Shown here: positions 10,201 to 22,849 of the stretch, one piece after another
How the letters are laid out: each line of letters begins with the position of its first letter
Numbering within the stretch: the first letter of the stretch is position 1
NCBI RefSeq assembly: GCF_902686445.1
Contig: NC_062225.1
Coordinates: 90,322,581 to 90,386,580 of the forward strand
Length of the DNA: 64,000 nucleotides
Source: Sciurus carolinensis
Taxonomy: Eukaryota; Chordata; Mammalia; Rodentia; Sciuridae
Reading direction: 5' to 3'
Notes under the pieces: generated by a model
The model's database searches: none
What the model saw: only the letters and a program-made list of their open reading frames with translations
Told to the model about the DNA's origin: nothing
Position numbers and translations under genes: made by a program

Positions 10201-11946
10201 TTTAGAAATATTGATATCATGTTTTTTATACTTCATACTACCAACACATATTCTTCCAACATTATTAAAAAATTTCAAAACCCTTAATAACTGTCATTTC
10301 ATAGCAGATTTACACGTTGCTACTCTCGTCACCTTACTTCATGCAGATTTTTATGCATTCCTATTATTATTTTCTGTTTTATCTTTTGCCTTTTGAGCTA
10401 TGTCTTGATTGCTATTATCTTATTTTGTGATTACAAAGATTTAAATATTATTTGAAAGGCTACTTGTAGTAATATTTAGTTATCTCAAAAGTTTAAAGCT
10501 ATATTCCTGTTATTATTAAGGTTCAGAATTAACTTTTGTTTTGCGTTCCCCGACAATAAGACAAGAATTTGGGAATCTGTTCAAGATCAAGGCAGACCTG
10601 GTGTCTGGGGAGGTCTCACTTCCTGGTTCCTGCATGGCGCCTGCCCTCCAGGGGTGGAAGAGCAGGCAGCTCTCCAGGCCTTCTTTAAGAAGGGCGCGAG
10701 TCCCATCACCAGGGCCCCAACATTGCACCTGTAGCCTCCCAAAGACCCCTTCCAGACATCACCTTGCTGCCAGTGGTGGCCAGCACTTCCACTTGTGCAT
10801 TTTATGGGCATGGACGTTCAGATCTTAGCAGTGTCCTCTCGCTTCCTGCTTTGATTTACAGGTTCTACTAATGTAGTCTGGTGTTTTGAACTCCTGTTAA
10901 TGCTGTTAATTATTTATCTATTATTTATAAAATGAAAAATTAGCTTGGGACAATCACAATTGCTTTTATAATCAGATTCTTAAGATCTTAGATTTACATT
11001 TAAGGATTTTCAATATATTTATATACAAGGTAGTAAAAGTCTAATTTACAAAAAGAGATATATACGCACAGTTTTGAATACGCTTTCTCCAAAATATTTT
11101 TGACAATAATGGTATGAAATTTTAAAAACAACAGTAATGCCAAATTTTACCAAGCTATGAATGATGGTGTTTAGGAACCAGGATGCCCTGACAAAATGTG
11201 TGCTCAGAAAGTGCAGGCCAGCAGCTCTGTGGAGCACAGACTGCTCAGGGAGGAAGGAGCCCAGGCTGCAAGTCACACTCGAGTCAGAGCAGGAGGAAAG
11301 ACACGGACTCCTGCATTTCACTGACCCAAACTGACTTCCAGCTGGGCATCTCTGTTGGAGCATTTCCAAGAGAGCTATGCATGCAGTTAACAAGCCATCC
11401 AGAAGCTCAAGGGCACCTGGGACCTGGGAGGCCCGCTCCTCGCAGCAGCTGTTGTGCACGGTGGTGCACCTGCCTTCCTTCCTCCTCCCAGGAGCTTCTG
11501 CAAGCCTGGCCAGAGTCTGGTATGGAGGGAGCAGGAGCAGTTTGAGGGAGACAGGCGCAGGGTGCAGCAGGCCACGGCCCGCCGGGCTCTGGTGACGCTA
11601 CTCTGCTTTGGTGCAGGCTGTGCCCTTCCTGGCAGGCCTGTCGGGGAGCCAACCTCCAGCTCTTCTGTCTGGGACTCTGGATGCCAGCGTTCAGAGCTCT
11701 GTAGGGCATCTGCTCATGGCTTCAGGAGTCCCACATGGTGACCTCATCTGGCCCCTTAGAGCTCAAACATGACTGTGCCCTGCTCTGCCAGTTGACTGGG
11801 TGATGGTAACTCCTCCTCAGGTCACCACTGTGGCACGATTAAAATGCAGCTCTTTTCCTTAGAGCTGAGCTGCATTGAGCACCCGCCCCACACAGCTAGT
11901 GGAGGTGTGGATTCCTCGAAAGCTTTCTCGAAGAAGGAAGTATCCG
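10201..11946. other. Unique sequence, no gene seen
   Basis: AT-rich from 10200 to 10530 and from 10850 to 11130; GC-rich from 11180 to 11740. Frames of about 100 to 137 codons in the GC-rich part overlap on both strands and show no domain. No repeat was recognised. Confidence 0.5.
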
Positions 11947-12299
11947 TGTTAGCCTGCCCAGGTTGCCATGACAAGACACCAGCCCCTGGGCAGCTTCAAC
12001 AAAAGATACTTATTTTCTTTCTGTTTTGGGGGCTGGAAGTCAAAGATCAAGGAGGGGCAGGGTTGGTGTCCTCTGAGTCCTCTCTTCTGGCTCGAGGGTG
12101 GCAGTTTCCTCCCGTGCCCTCCTGTGGCCTCCTTCTCTGTGTGTCTGGTTCCTGACTTCCTCTTCTCGACCCGTCATGCTGGGTCAGGGCTCACCCACAT
12201 GACTTCATTCACCCTGATTACCTGGTGTTAAGTACAGTCACACTCGGAGGCTCTGGGGGCTACCACCTACGTATGGGGGATCCAGTGCAGCCCACCACA
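11947..12299 (-). mobile_element. ERVL-MaLR (MLT1-like) solo LTR
   Basis: Starts 'tgttagcctgcccaggttgc' and contains 'gggggctggaagtcaaagat' near 12028 and 'tacagtcacactcggaggct' near 12232, the order of an MLT1-type LTR in reverse. It ends 'cagcccaccaca' and is about 350 bp. No clear flanking duplication was found, which fits an old copy. Confidence 0.75.
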
Positions 12300-15200
12300 G
12301 TAACCATCAAAGCTTTCAAGCTATTCCTTCCTTCTGGGAACTCACTATAGGGATGAACCTAAGTTTAGACAAAGCTTCAGGCACAAAGATGTTAGTAAAA
12401 ATACTACTTAATTACTGTAACTGAAGGTTTCCTAGCATTCCAGTGGTGCTACCTGCTCAAGAAAATAGTGAGTGTTAGGAGTTCCCTTTGGATGAGGAAG
12501 ACAAGGACACGCAAAGGACATCGCACCGGGAAGGGCAAGGTAGGCAGAGCCGACCTGCGCAGAGGCCGAGGGACATGGGTGCTCTGGCAGTGTACCTTCG
12601 GGAGGATCAGGAGGTCGCTCTGCAGTCATGCTGTGCAGTGTCCTGCCTAGACTCACCCTACGCTCTTCAGGAAATGAAAGTCCTTGCTATGCTTCGGGCC
12701 ATGCTAAGTGACCATGAGCTGAAGTTGGTCCCCAAGTGACTCAGCCTCTTGAAGTCTAATTAGTGCTGAGCACAGATGAAAGAGAGGGTAATTGCCCAAC
12801 ACAGGCCTCCATTCAGAGAGATGGTCCACCATGCCACATGCACTTGAAACATTTATTTATTTTAAAAGATATTTAGAAAGCATCCAAAATTTAGTTCTCT
12901 TTGTTGAAAAATCAGATTTGTAGGAAGTCAATTTTGTGGTTGTGTCTCATATTGTTCTGAATGAGGTGAGGTGCCATAAAAATGATTTAATAAAAATATT
13001 AACATTAAAATGTAAACATAACCAGAATGTCTTCATTAAACTAATATGTGAAAAGTGAGAAAAAAATGTTTAGAAAATAATCAGTATATCAGAAAATAGT
13101 ATACATTGGAAATAAAAGAAAATAAAGACCAATCTTTTCCTTTCAGTGATGAAATGCTTATGATTTCTTCTACTCCTGCTTTTTCATATCTATATGTTAA
13201 TTTTTTTCTGTTGTGTCTTATTCTTTGACAATAACAACCGTGTTACATATACCTCATTCAGCTCTGAACTGCAATCAGAAGTGTTTAATTGAATTTGACC
13301 CACTGCTTGAGCTTACGCCAAAACTCAGAGACCGGATGGTTGTGGTCCTAAACCAGGGCGCTCCAAAGTCATGAGAAAACCAGACCTGGAAACAGTTCAT
13401 GTGGAGGGCAGGGCTGTTTGGAAAAAACAGGTTAAAAAAACAAACAAACAAAATCATGTTAAACAGAGAGAACAAACACCATCATGTGGACGTATTAAGG
13501 AAGAATCTAGATCTAGACACCAGAAGAGCCAGGAGGAGGATTCCAGAGGGGGCGGTGGTCTGGGACATGAAAAAGCAAATTGTTCTGGATACAAGGACAA
13601 CTGGGAGAGGGCATTCTAAACACGTCGTGCCGAGCGGTGGCCTGGAGCACGTGTGTCTAAGGGTGGTAGATAAACCCCTCCCAGTACTGACCCTCTTCTC
13701 TGGGAGCATGGTTTCCTGTTGTGGCAGCTGACTGGCGTACCCCTTGTCTGCCTGTTACTATGAACTTGCTAAGGAATAGGACAATGCACCCTGTCCCTGG
13801 TACCCTGTCCCTTCCCAACAAGGCCAGGAGTTCTGGCACAGATTAGCTTTCTAGTGTGTTCAGTGAATAAATTAATAGAATCAAAGAAAATTTAATCATG
13901 GCTCTGCCATGCATGGGTACTGTGAACCTGGAAGTCCTTAGTATATTCCAGAATTCTGCTCTGGTCATCCATGCCACAGAGATAATAGCAATACCTTTAC
14001 GTGTTGTAATTTTGAACACGAAATTAATAGTCCTTTTTAAAAACACAAAGGATACTCATAATCATGGAAAGGGTTTTTATTTTTTCTCTTTCTCAGCTTG
14101 GTTTGATCTTTTAAAAAAAGGCTTCCAGAACCTAATGATTTTCATCTTCAACTGACAATATACATGAGAACCTGTCAATAGAATTGAAGGTCATTTTATA
14201 CCCTTGGAAATATTAATAATATATTCCTCACAAAGAAGCGTTTTCTTAGATAAAATGGCAAATGGTGTTTGAAAGCAGAAAGATCAAGAAAATGAAAGGA
14301 CCAACCAGCAATTACTATACCATAGCCCCTGCGAGTGAGTGAATCCTGAGGTGTGCCCACCTGGAAGCCCACAGCTCAGTTCCTGTGTTGAAATCCTGTG
14401 CTCTTTGAAAACAATAAATGTAGGGAAAAAAAGCAAAACTGTCAAAAAGGTTGCTGGAAATAGCCAGAATAGCTCATGAAGGATACAATTCTTGAGCTGT
14501 CATGTTCTTGACCAGCAGGGTAAGCACCAGAACCTCCGGCCTCTGCATAAGGTCTGGTGACGTTGTGATCCTCCTGTTTGCACTGAAGTCTCAATTCAAA
14601 TAGTTTGGGACACATGTACACCTTCCCATAATATCAGTAATCATGTCAGAAAAAGGAATCTTTTTTGAAAAATGTGTCTGAGTTAAATTCAGTGACAGAG
14701 TTCTCAAGTGGGAGAGGTGTGTTTTATTTGCTGAATGTTGAAAATATAGCCTTGAATTAGATAATGAAAGGGTTTTATTTAGAACAGCTTAGAGTTTGGC
14801 ATCACACATTTGTCAAGGGAATATGCTTGAAAATTATCCTTATGTTTACCTCCAACTATGCATTAGATTAAAAAATAGTCATTACTAAACGGTTTTAGAA
14901 TCATAGACCTTTCCAATGTGAAATTTCCTAATGTAAAAAAATTCTCTATGAGATTTCTAATCACCGACTCAGAACACTATCTGACCAGTCTAAATAGACA
15001 ATCTCTGCCCCACAGAGACTCAAGAGGGGGCGTCTTTGAACTCTGGAAGAGAAGGAGAGAATTCCAGTATTAACAATGAGGCACAGGAGACCTTTGTCCC
15101 GAGCCTCGGGTCTAGGGTCTATGATCAGGGGTGAGTCTCCATCTCTATTGCCATGACAACCTTTTTTCTTATGCATTTTCTGGAAGTAACTGGGATTCAG

Positions 15201-16157
15201 ACTTAATGGGATTCACAGGTTGAAACCATCACCTCGCATTAACCCAGAAGGAAGTTGCTTGTCAGTGTGGGAAGAGCTGAGCTACCTAATACCTAGCACT
15301 GCAGGGTGCGCTCAGCGGGGCAGAGGCTTCCCTGGAAGTCCTGGACACTGTCCCACAGAAGGCCGAGTTGCCAACATAAGGGTGTCTGAAAATTAACCCC
15401 TCTGACCGCCCTGAAGTGCTGTCCACAGCAGCTGCATTGGTGCCCGCCTAGCAGTGTCCCACACTGTTCAACCACTGAGCAGCCTCGCTGGCAACCTAGG
15501 ACGTGTCCCCGTTGTCCCCAACAGCGTGGCAGGCTGGAAGTGTCCTCCGCTGCTCCCCGCAGCACACACCTCATCCACACAGCGGGGCTCCCCTGTGTGG
15601 GAGGCAAAGCGCCTGCCAGCCCTCCAGACAGACTCACATTCAGGAAGGAACCGAGCTGCGTGTGGCTGCAGACAGTGCCTGCCGTGACGCCTTCCTGGAC
15701 TCTCGGAGAGCTTCTAAGGTCTTGAGACTCCCCGGGTTTCACCGTCCACAGATCCAACCTGTTGGGTTCTGCTTTGCTTGCTCACCGATATCTCTGTCTT
15801 CTTGCCCATGCTGCAGGACAAATCTGAGAAGCCCCAATGACTACAAAACTCTGCTTTGTAGGTGACATGAAAATAATTCAAGTAGTGACTTAGAATCTTC
15901 CCACCATGCCCTTTGCGTAGGGTTTTCTGGTGGGTGACTTCCTCCAGGGCCACTGGCCCATTAGACCAAGTGTTTGGGTCTCTTCCTCCTCTGAACAGAG
16001 TCCTTCTTTCCTGGTTTTGCTTGAACCCTCATTCCATGTTCCTCACACCTTCTCTCAGATCATATGGAATCAAAATAAAATCCCTATAGTGATGTGAGTG
16101 CTGTGGAAACAATAGGCCAGTCATCTTTCTCTCTCTCCTTTTGAGCTTATATTTAAT
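12300..16157. other. Unique sequence, no gene seen
   Basis: AT-rich from 12840 to 13270 and from 13830 to 14970; more GC-rich from 15240 to 15760. Overlapping frames up to 154 codons near 15293-15865 lie on opposite strands without domains. No RNA gene or repeat family is recognised. Ancient elements could be hidden. Confidence 0.45.
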
Positions 16158-16226
16158 AAAGAAGAAGAAGTAGAAGAGGAGGAAGAAGAGGAGAAGGAGG
16201 AGGAGGAGGAGGAGGAGCAAGAGAAA
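16158..16226. repeat. Purine-rich (GAA/GGA)n tract
   Basis: About 68 purines, with only one or two interruptions, change from GAA-rich to GGA-rich. The reverse strand reads as a leucine run and is not a gene. Such tracts can form triplex or slipped structures. Confidence 0.9.
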
Positions 16227-16748
16227 ACTTAATTGCTTCCGGATGCTGAAAGTCCAAAGTCAAAGTGTGGGCAGAGTAGGTTTCTTCTGGAGGTATTGAG
16301 AGAATCTGTGTTAGACCTCTTCCAGACTCTGGAAGTTTCCTACCCTCTTTGGCATTTTTTCTTTTTCTTTAATTTCCTTCTACACTTGGCTCAGTTACTT
16401 AAGATCTTTACATGACCCCAAGGCCATGAAAGTATTTCCCAAGTGAAAGAGCCATGTTCCCACTAATATAAATTCTGTTGTTACCCCACAGATGCCAATC
16501 GTGAAGTTTAAAAAACAGCCAGTTTTGATGGAATGTTCCCACAGTTCTGTAACATACAGATCTACCTATGAAATTATGTTGTCATTTGACAGCATGGCTT
16601 AAGGAAACCACCCTCTGCTGTAGGAAAGGTTCTGAAAATGATACGCTAAGGTCTGCCATGTACAGCCAATCCATGCACGCTACTTTAACTCTTCCCGCTA
16701 CTCCCAATTCATATGTGAGAAGTCTGGGGTTCCAACAAGGTAGAATGC
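16227..16748. other. Unique sequence, no gene seen
   Basis: No gene or repeat recognised. The 5 bases 16744-16748 (aatgc) are the left target copy of the next LTR. Confidence 0.5.
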
Positions 16749-17167
16749 TGTCATGGTTGAGCTCTGGAATGCTCAAATTTCCATGTTGAAAGCGTGGTCC
16801 CAGTGCATCGAAGTTTAGGGGTCACTCAATGACGAGATCCTGACCTGGTCAGCAGGTTAAGCCACTTGATAGATTAATCCATCAACAGCTGCCTGCACTA
16901 CTGAGTGACAGGACCGAGTTGGAAGACCTAGGCCATGTGCCAGCTCCGGAAGGGCGTTTCTTCTCTTGGTTGCTTTCTCTCTCTGCCTCCAGCTGCTGTG
17001 GGCCAAGCAGCTTTCTTCCACTTTGCCGTCTACCAAGATGATTCTGCCTTGGAGCCAACTGACCAAGGATCAGAACCTCTAAAACTGTGAGTCAAGATAA
17101 AATTTCCCGCCTTTAGGCTCTTTTTGTCAGGCATTTTGATCATGTTAATGGAAAATTGACGAACACT
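16749..17167 (+). mobile_element. ERVL-MaLR-like solo LTR with 5-bp target duplication
   Basis: Begins 'tgtcatggttgagctctgga' and keeps the forward MaLR order, with 'aaagcgtggtcccagtgcat' near 16788. Toward the end come 'aaaactgtgagtcaagataa' near 17081 and 'aaaattgacgaacact'. The 5-mer aatgc occurs at 16744-16748 and 17168-17172, giving a 5-bp duplication expected for ERVL-class integration. No internal region is attached, so it is a recombined solo LTR. The final base is t rather than a. Confidence 0.7.
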
Positions 17168-17848
17168 AATGCCATCTCCAGGGTCTCATGTTTAGTGATG
17201 TGGTGAATCTGGGCTCTAGAATCAAGATCTCCTGACCCTATTCCATGGTGCTTCCCAGCATCTGAAGTTCTTAGCTCAGAATAATCAGGGGCCCAAACAC
17301 TCCAGACATTGAAGAAGAGAGATGTGTGTGATAATTTTGAGGTTCTTCCCCTTCCCAAGTTCTGGCAGTAGGCTGACCTACCAGTGCCATGACCCAGGTG
17401 TTACAGATGTCAGAGGTGATGAGTTCCCAACCCGGAGAGCTTCCATTCCCCTCCAGAGCTGCTTGTGATGCAGGAGCAGCCTAGAGGTGGCTCTTCCGGG
17501 CAGAGGGTCAAGTCTCCAGGGGGTGAGAAGGAGGCCAGTGAAGACTACAGGAGGACACCTGGAGCGGAAGGCCAGGTGAGCTGTTTTTCTCGAGGAAAAT
17601 GAAAGTTGCTCACCTGGGGGAAATGAGAAGGGTGACTGAGGAAGCCCAGGTGGAGGCGAGACTGTTGGAAGAAAAAATTCGAAATATCTTAGGAAAGGTG
17701 TTTCTTGTGAAATTATGGAGCAATAGGGAAGACAAAGTTGGCCACAGGTCTGGGACATACACCTGAAGAAGATGCAGCATCCTCACTGTCCGGTTGTCCC
17801 CTGTCCTCGGGTGACCAGGCTCTGCTGGGTCCCCACTCTGCTGTGCAT
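17168..17848. other. Unique sequence, no gene seen
   Basis: Mixed composition. A reverse frame at 17378-17758 (126 codons) has no recognisable domain and is not claimed. No repeat recognised. Confidence 0.5.
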
Positions 17849-18203
17849 TGTCCTAGTCCATGCATGCTGCTCTCGCACACCACCTCAGACTGGGGGTGTG
17901 GAAAGAATGGACAGTACTCTTCTCACAGTTTTGGGGACTGGAGGTCCAAGGTCAAGGCACTGGCAGATTGGCATCTGGTGAGGGCTGCTCTCTGCTTGAA
18001 AGGTGTCACCTGCTTGCTGCATGCTTCAGAGGGGAAGAGCCCGTGGCCCCAGATGCAGAAGAAAAGGAAGTGCAGGAGGGAGCCAACACTCATTCCTGCC
18101 AGCCCTATTACCAGGCTGCCAATCCCATCTTGAGGGCGCATCCTGAGGGCCCTGCGTCTGTGCAATCACGTGTGAGCTTTGGGGACGTGTTCAGGTGGTG
18201 GCA
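17849..18203 (-). mobile_element. ERVL-MaLR (MLT1/MST-like) solo LTR
   Basis: The sequence runs 'tgtcctagtccatgcatgct', then 'cacctcagactgggg' and 'cacagttttggggactggag', then 'catcttgagggcgcatcctg', ending 'ttcaggtggtggca'. This is the reverse order of a MaLR LTR with TG...CA ends. The flanking pentamers tgcat and ctcat agree only in part. Length is about 355 bp. Confidence 0.75.
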
Positions 18204-19276
18204 CTCATGACACTAAGTCACCTCGCAGGGCTCCTGCTTTTTGCTTCCTCCGTGTGCACCCCTCACCCCTGTCCTGGCAGTGGGCTGCTAATGGCTTGCC
18301 AAGGTGTCCTTCAAGCTACCCAGGAGTGGATTTGATTGATGCTGTGAGTCCCTGTCTGGATTACTGGGCAAAGTCTTCTCTTCAACCATTTTATAGGCCA
18401 TTGGTCCCTCTGCGGCTCGAGGGCTCAGGCACCTGCTCCTGTCTCGTCATTGCTGGCTCTGCTGCCAGGGCACGTGGGTGAGCACCGCGTGTCGGAGCCT
18501 TTTTGAAGGGAGCGGTGGACACAGCCTATCAGAGGTGGCTTTCCAGCCGAGAGCAGCACAGAAGACTGCCCAAGCCACTTTTTGAGACTCGTGCCACGCC
18601 CTTTGCTGGGCCAGCTGGGAGTAAGATGGAGACTTAGGAATGTGTCCCCTGAACAAGTGTCAAGGCACCACTGGCAAGTTAGAGGAGCCAGCAAGGGCCA
18701 GCCCTGAGCATGGAAGCCTCAGATCACACTCTGCATCAGCATTACTTTTTTCCCACTTTAGCTCATTGTGTGGACAAACAAAAACCAGATGGGAATCCTG
18801 ACCCTGTCGTTTAATGAGTGGCTTGTGCGCTGGTGTATCCTGATGGCATCTTTTTGCACAACCTGCCCGGGTCTAATCCGGGTTCTAGAACCCTGAGTTA
18901 TGGTGGGCTCATGAGGGAGCAGCTGTGACCTATTTGGGTCCATGTGGAACCTTGGGACAAGCTCCTCGGGCTGGCAATGATCCATTGCCTAAGGAAATGT
19001 CACAGGTCGCCTGGTAGTGTGTCCCCTTGCATTCTGTAGCATGGCAGGAGACCACAGGCTTGATGGCTGTGGCCGAGGCAGGCCACTCCACCATTAGAAC
19101 CAAGTTGCCAGTACTTTCAAAATGTGACTATTGATCTAGGTGAACTGAACACTCAGGACCTGTCAGTGATACGGTCTTGGAAATCAGGACTGGGTCCGTG
19201 GTCCCCTGGTGCTGAAGATTAAATGCCTGAGGAACTCCGAGGCAAGTAGAGAAAGTGAGTTTCATTTAAGAAAGAG
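18204..19276. other. Unique sequence, possible unclassified LTR
   Basis: No gene recognised. Sequence either side of the next L1 tail (about 19205-19270 and 19435-19560, including 'cctttttatagagcccagtt') looks like an LTR with a TATA-type box, but I cannot assign a family. Confidence 0.35.
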
Positions 19277-19283
19277 AAACAGC

Positions 19284-19425
19284 CTGACCAATGGGATCTG
19301 GCAATGTGTATAATCAGAAAAATGAGAGATTATACTTCATTTATGTATGATCTATCAAAATGTGTAAATGCATTCTACTGTCATGTACAACTAATTAGAA
19401 CCAAAGAAAGATAAATACAAATTTT
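19284..19425 (+). mobile_element. Short 5'-truncated L1 3' end
   Basis: 'atttatgtatgatctatcaa' and 'gcattctactgtcatgtaca', then 'aactaattagaacc', resemble rodent L1 3' UTR tails, ending A-rich. The similar purine strings 'aagaaagagaaac' near 19268 and 'aagaaaagagagac' near 19427 may be a worn target duplication. Confidence 0.5.
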
Positions 19426-20154
19426 TAAGAAAAGAGAGACTGAAAGAAGGGGACCCAGAGCTGGTATCCATGGGAGTGGGTGTGTCTTGCCTTTTTATAG
19501 AGCCCAGTTTTCCTGCCTAAGGGCAGGAAAAGAGCTGCCCAGGGGATGCTTATTAGCCAGTGCTGTGCTGGGAGGAGGGATTTCCTGGAGGTGTTAGCAA
19601 CCCACCTCCTTTTCTTTGATAATTACCCAATTAGCCCTCATCTCTGGGCCCATCACTTACTGTCTATGCTGACCACCTGTCCTTCGCCCCTGTCTCAGCA
19701 ATAGACACTGGTGCTGGTTGCTGCGGACTCTCATATCCACTTGACTCTCCTGTGCACGTAGCTCTTGGCGTTTGGTCTTGGAAACACTTGGGAGCGTCCT
19801 TCACCTGTCCCTCCTGTGGCAGTATCCCTGGTGTCCACAGACCAGAGCCTGGTTTCCAGATAAAAGAACAACATAGGACTCTCAATTTGATTTAATGCAG
19901 GCAGAATAACCCCGCCATGTACAAAATTCAGTTGAGATTCCTGTTCTTATGGGTATTGCCCCCCCCAAAAATTGGTAGAACCTATACTTTTTGATAAAAT
20001 GTCAAATTATGGAGAATTGAGAGTGGAAGCTTTTTTTTAAACCTCTTGAGATATGGCATCCTCACATTACATTGTGATAGTGTAAATGTGTTCCGTTGGA
20101 ATTCCAGCAAAATCGCACAGAGGCTGAAGTTGATCTGAATATCCATTGGGCACA
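19426..20154. other. Unique sequence, no gene seen
   Basis: A short pyrimidine/purine patch lies near 19960 (c-run then a-run). No gene or clear repeat is recognised. Confidence 0.45.
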
Positions 20155-20554
20155 GGTTATGGCTTGGATGTGAGGTGTCCCCGAGAAGCTCATGTGTGAG
20201 GCAGTGCAAGGTTTAGAAGAGGCGATGGGGTTACAAGAGCCTTAACACCACCTGTGAATATGTCCCCTGATGGGATTAACCCAGAGAGAACCCCAGGCAG
20301 GTGGGGTGTGGCTGGAGGAGCTGCATCACTGGGGTGTGGCTTTGGGGTCTCTCTCTGCTTCCTGATCATCATGTGAGACACTTCCCTCTGCCATACTCTT
20401 CTGCCATGATATTCAGCCTCACTAGAGCCCAAGAAACAGAGCTGGCTGGCTGTGGACTGAGACCTCTGAGGTGTGAGCCTCCAGATGAACTTTCCTCCTC
20501 TACAAGGTTCAGTCAAGTCGTTTAGTCACAGCAGTAAAAAAGCCGACTGAAACA
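20155..20554 (+). mobile_element. ERVL-MaLR solo LTR
   Basis: A forward copy of the same LTR family as the provirus at 33.9-36.3 kb. It begins 'ggttatggcttggatgtgag' (first base mutated from TG) and has 'gatgggattaacccagag' near 20270. It then has 'gatattcagcctcactagag' near 20408 and ends 'aaaaagccgactgaaaca'. Flanks gcaca (20150-20154) and gcatg (20555-20559) partly agree. No internal sequence is attached. Confidence 0.8.
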
Positions 20555-20899
20555 GCATGTAACATGGCTTAGATGTCTTCAACTGTCAAAGGCAGAATAT
20601 TGCCAGATATTTGACTTTATGTACATGTACATATGAACACTGTTTAGAAAAAAGTTTAAAAATAGACATTTACATCAAGGATGAGATAACTTGTTTCTTG
20701 TGTTCAGGGAGAGCACTGTAGGGGTTTAGTAATGAGGGAAATCATGGAATGTTCTAGGCAGCTACATATGCACTTTTCTGGGTCATCTATCCCACAGGAG
20801 GTTGAATCTTTACAAAAAGTACATGAAGAAAATGACAAAACCCAAAGCTAAAAGTTGTAAACCTTTTCATTACGGAAAGGGTACAACATTATGTACATT
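20555..20899. other. Unique AT-rich sequence, no gene seen
   Basis: AT-rich, with no recognisable element or exon. Confidence 0.5.
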
Positions 20900-21165
20900 T
20901 TCAAAAACTGAAACATCATGCAGAGCCCATAGAATAGAGGCTGAGGGTCTTCAGAAAAATGCTTAAATCTGGTCTACTGCTAAATTTTATAAATAAAGCT
21001 TTATTGGAATTCAGCCACCGTCTTTCATTCTGGTTTTGTCTCAAGGCTGCTTTTGTGATATGATTGCAGAGGTGAGTGGTTGATTGCACCCCAAAGCTGC
21101 AAACATTTTCTATCTGTATGTTCTTATGCACAAAGCCACTGGCAACCATTCAGATAAATGAAGAA
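20900..21165 (-). mobile_element. Possible old hAT-type non-autonomous DNA transposon
   Basis: 'ataaataaagctttattgga' near 20990, then 'ggctgcttttgtgatatgat' near 21045 and 'acattttctatctgtatgtt' near 21103, resemble an ancient mammalian hAT-type interspersed repeat. No terminal inverted repeats are visible. The family is not certain. Confidence 0.5.
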
Positions 21166-22849
21166 ATTAAGTCCTGGGGTGAGGACGGATGTCCTTGACT
21201 GAGATGAGAGGGTGTGTAAATGGCAACCTCAGTGGTCTCCTGACTCCCAACCAGTCCTCCTCCCTTGCTGAGCCCCTCTTCCTATGCCACCCTGGGCTGC
21301 CTTGCCTTCGTGTGTCCACAGAGGTGGACAACCTCGGAAAGTCCCACAGTGGCGTGCTGTGGACATCATTATGGACTTCCTCCTGAGACCCAGCAGGCAG
21401 GCAAGGGACAAGTGCGTGCATAGGGAAGGGGTGCTCGTAAGCAAGAAGTGCCCGGTTCTCCTCTAGCAGGGCTGGCTTTCTGGGGTGGCTCACTCACATC
21501 CTGGGGTGCTGTGCTCTCACGCCCACCCAGGCCTTCCTGCCACGAGTCCCTCTTTCCCCTTGCTCCCGTCCCCTTGGGGTCCTTCACCCTAGGGTGGTGA
21601 GATCAGGGAGGTCCCCCTGCTGTGGCCTCTGGAGTAGCCCTGAATTCAGCCCTGTCCTCTCCATAGTGACGGAGGCCTCCCTCACCCTCCCGAGGCACCT
21701 CTGCCCTCTGGACCTGGGCTCAGCCTCTGGCCGCAGCGGCGGCACAGCCAGGCCCTGGAGACGGGGCCTGAGCGCGCCCACTCTTCCTCTGCTCGCAGGT
21801 CGAGGTGCTGCTCTTCAAGGTCCCATTGACCTGGAAGGTTCCCTCCTGCCCTGCAGCCGCTCATCTGGTACGGTCCTGCGGAGGAAGCCCTTCTTCCCCC
21901 ACGCTCCGAGCCTCCTTGTTTGGCCCAGCTTCCTGCTCCGCTCTAGAACGCTCGACCCCTTGTGTCCATGTCTGCTTCCCACTTACACTTTGCTTTTAGG
22001 GCTTGAACTTGAAGAAAATCCCTATACCATTCCTACTTCCCACCCTGTTCTAATGAGCCAGGTCCACCTGCCAACTGTGGAGTCTGAGGGTCTATCTCTG
22101 ATAGATGCTGTGTTTGCCAAAGCGGGGAATGAGGCTCAGCGATGAGTGACGTGTGCTATTGACTTTGCTCCTCTGGAGTCACGTTCTGACTAAATGAAGT
22201 GCGATCTGTGGGATGTTGAGGAGATACCCTGCAGACCCGCGCCTCTGTCCAGGTGGGACCCTCGGGATGCGAGATGAGTTTTCTAATTGCTTCTCCAAGA
22301 GCGATGCTCAGTGGAAAGACATTAGGATTTTGACCAAGTAAAGCGTCTCAAATTGTTTATTCATGATCGGAAATGCCCTGGATCATCTTGAAAATACACA
22401 TTTCAACAGTTGTGATGTTGCAATCTCTGCAAAGAGTTGTAAAAAGAAATCAAGAAAGTCTTATTTCTCAATTATTAAAAATAGGGTTTAAATGTTTCTT
22501 GATGAAGGATTGGGATCTCATGTCTTAAAATGAACGAGAATGCCAAGCTTGTAATTGTGGCTCTCGGTCTCCCGGCCAGTGAGCGGGAGAGCCTGTGGGT
22601 GGGGAGCCCATTCCTGGGATCAGGAGATCTCGTTTTCTCCATAGTGCTATCCACGATGGCGGCATAGGGGTTGGAACGAACTCCTAGCAGGAATGCAAAG
22701 AAATGCGGATGCGTCGATGATACCACCCACTTTAAAACAGAATCAAAGACCATAAAGAGAAGCAGAGCCTGAGAGTTAGATGGTACCTACCTTATATGCA
22801 TTATAACATTTAGCCCCATAAGATGCCATTTAATTCCCTATTTTATGAT
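21166..22849. other. GC-rich unique sequence, no gene seen
   Basis: GC-rich from 21480 to 21960. A forward frame (21594-22145, 183 codons) overlaps frames on the opposite strand. It starts in low-complexity Pro/Ser/Leu sequence and has no recognised domain. No conserved splice arrangement was identified. Confidence 0.45.

Noticed and set aside
16029..16220. Leucine-rich short reverse frame
   Set aside because: Reads the reverse strand of the GAA/GGA tract.
21594..22145. 183-codon frame in GC-rich DNA
   Set aside because: Low-complexity Pro/Ser/Leu composition and long overlapping frames on the other strand point to GC bias, not coding.
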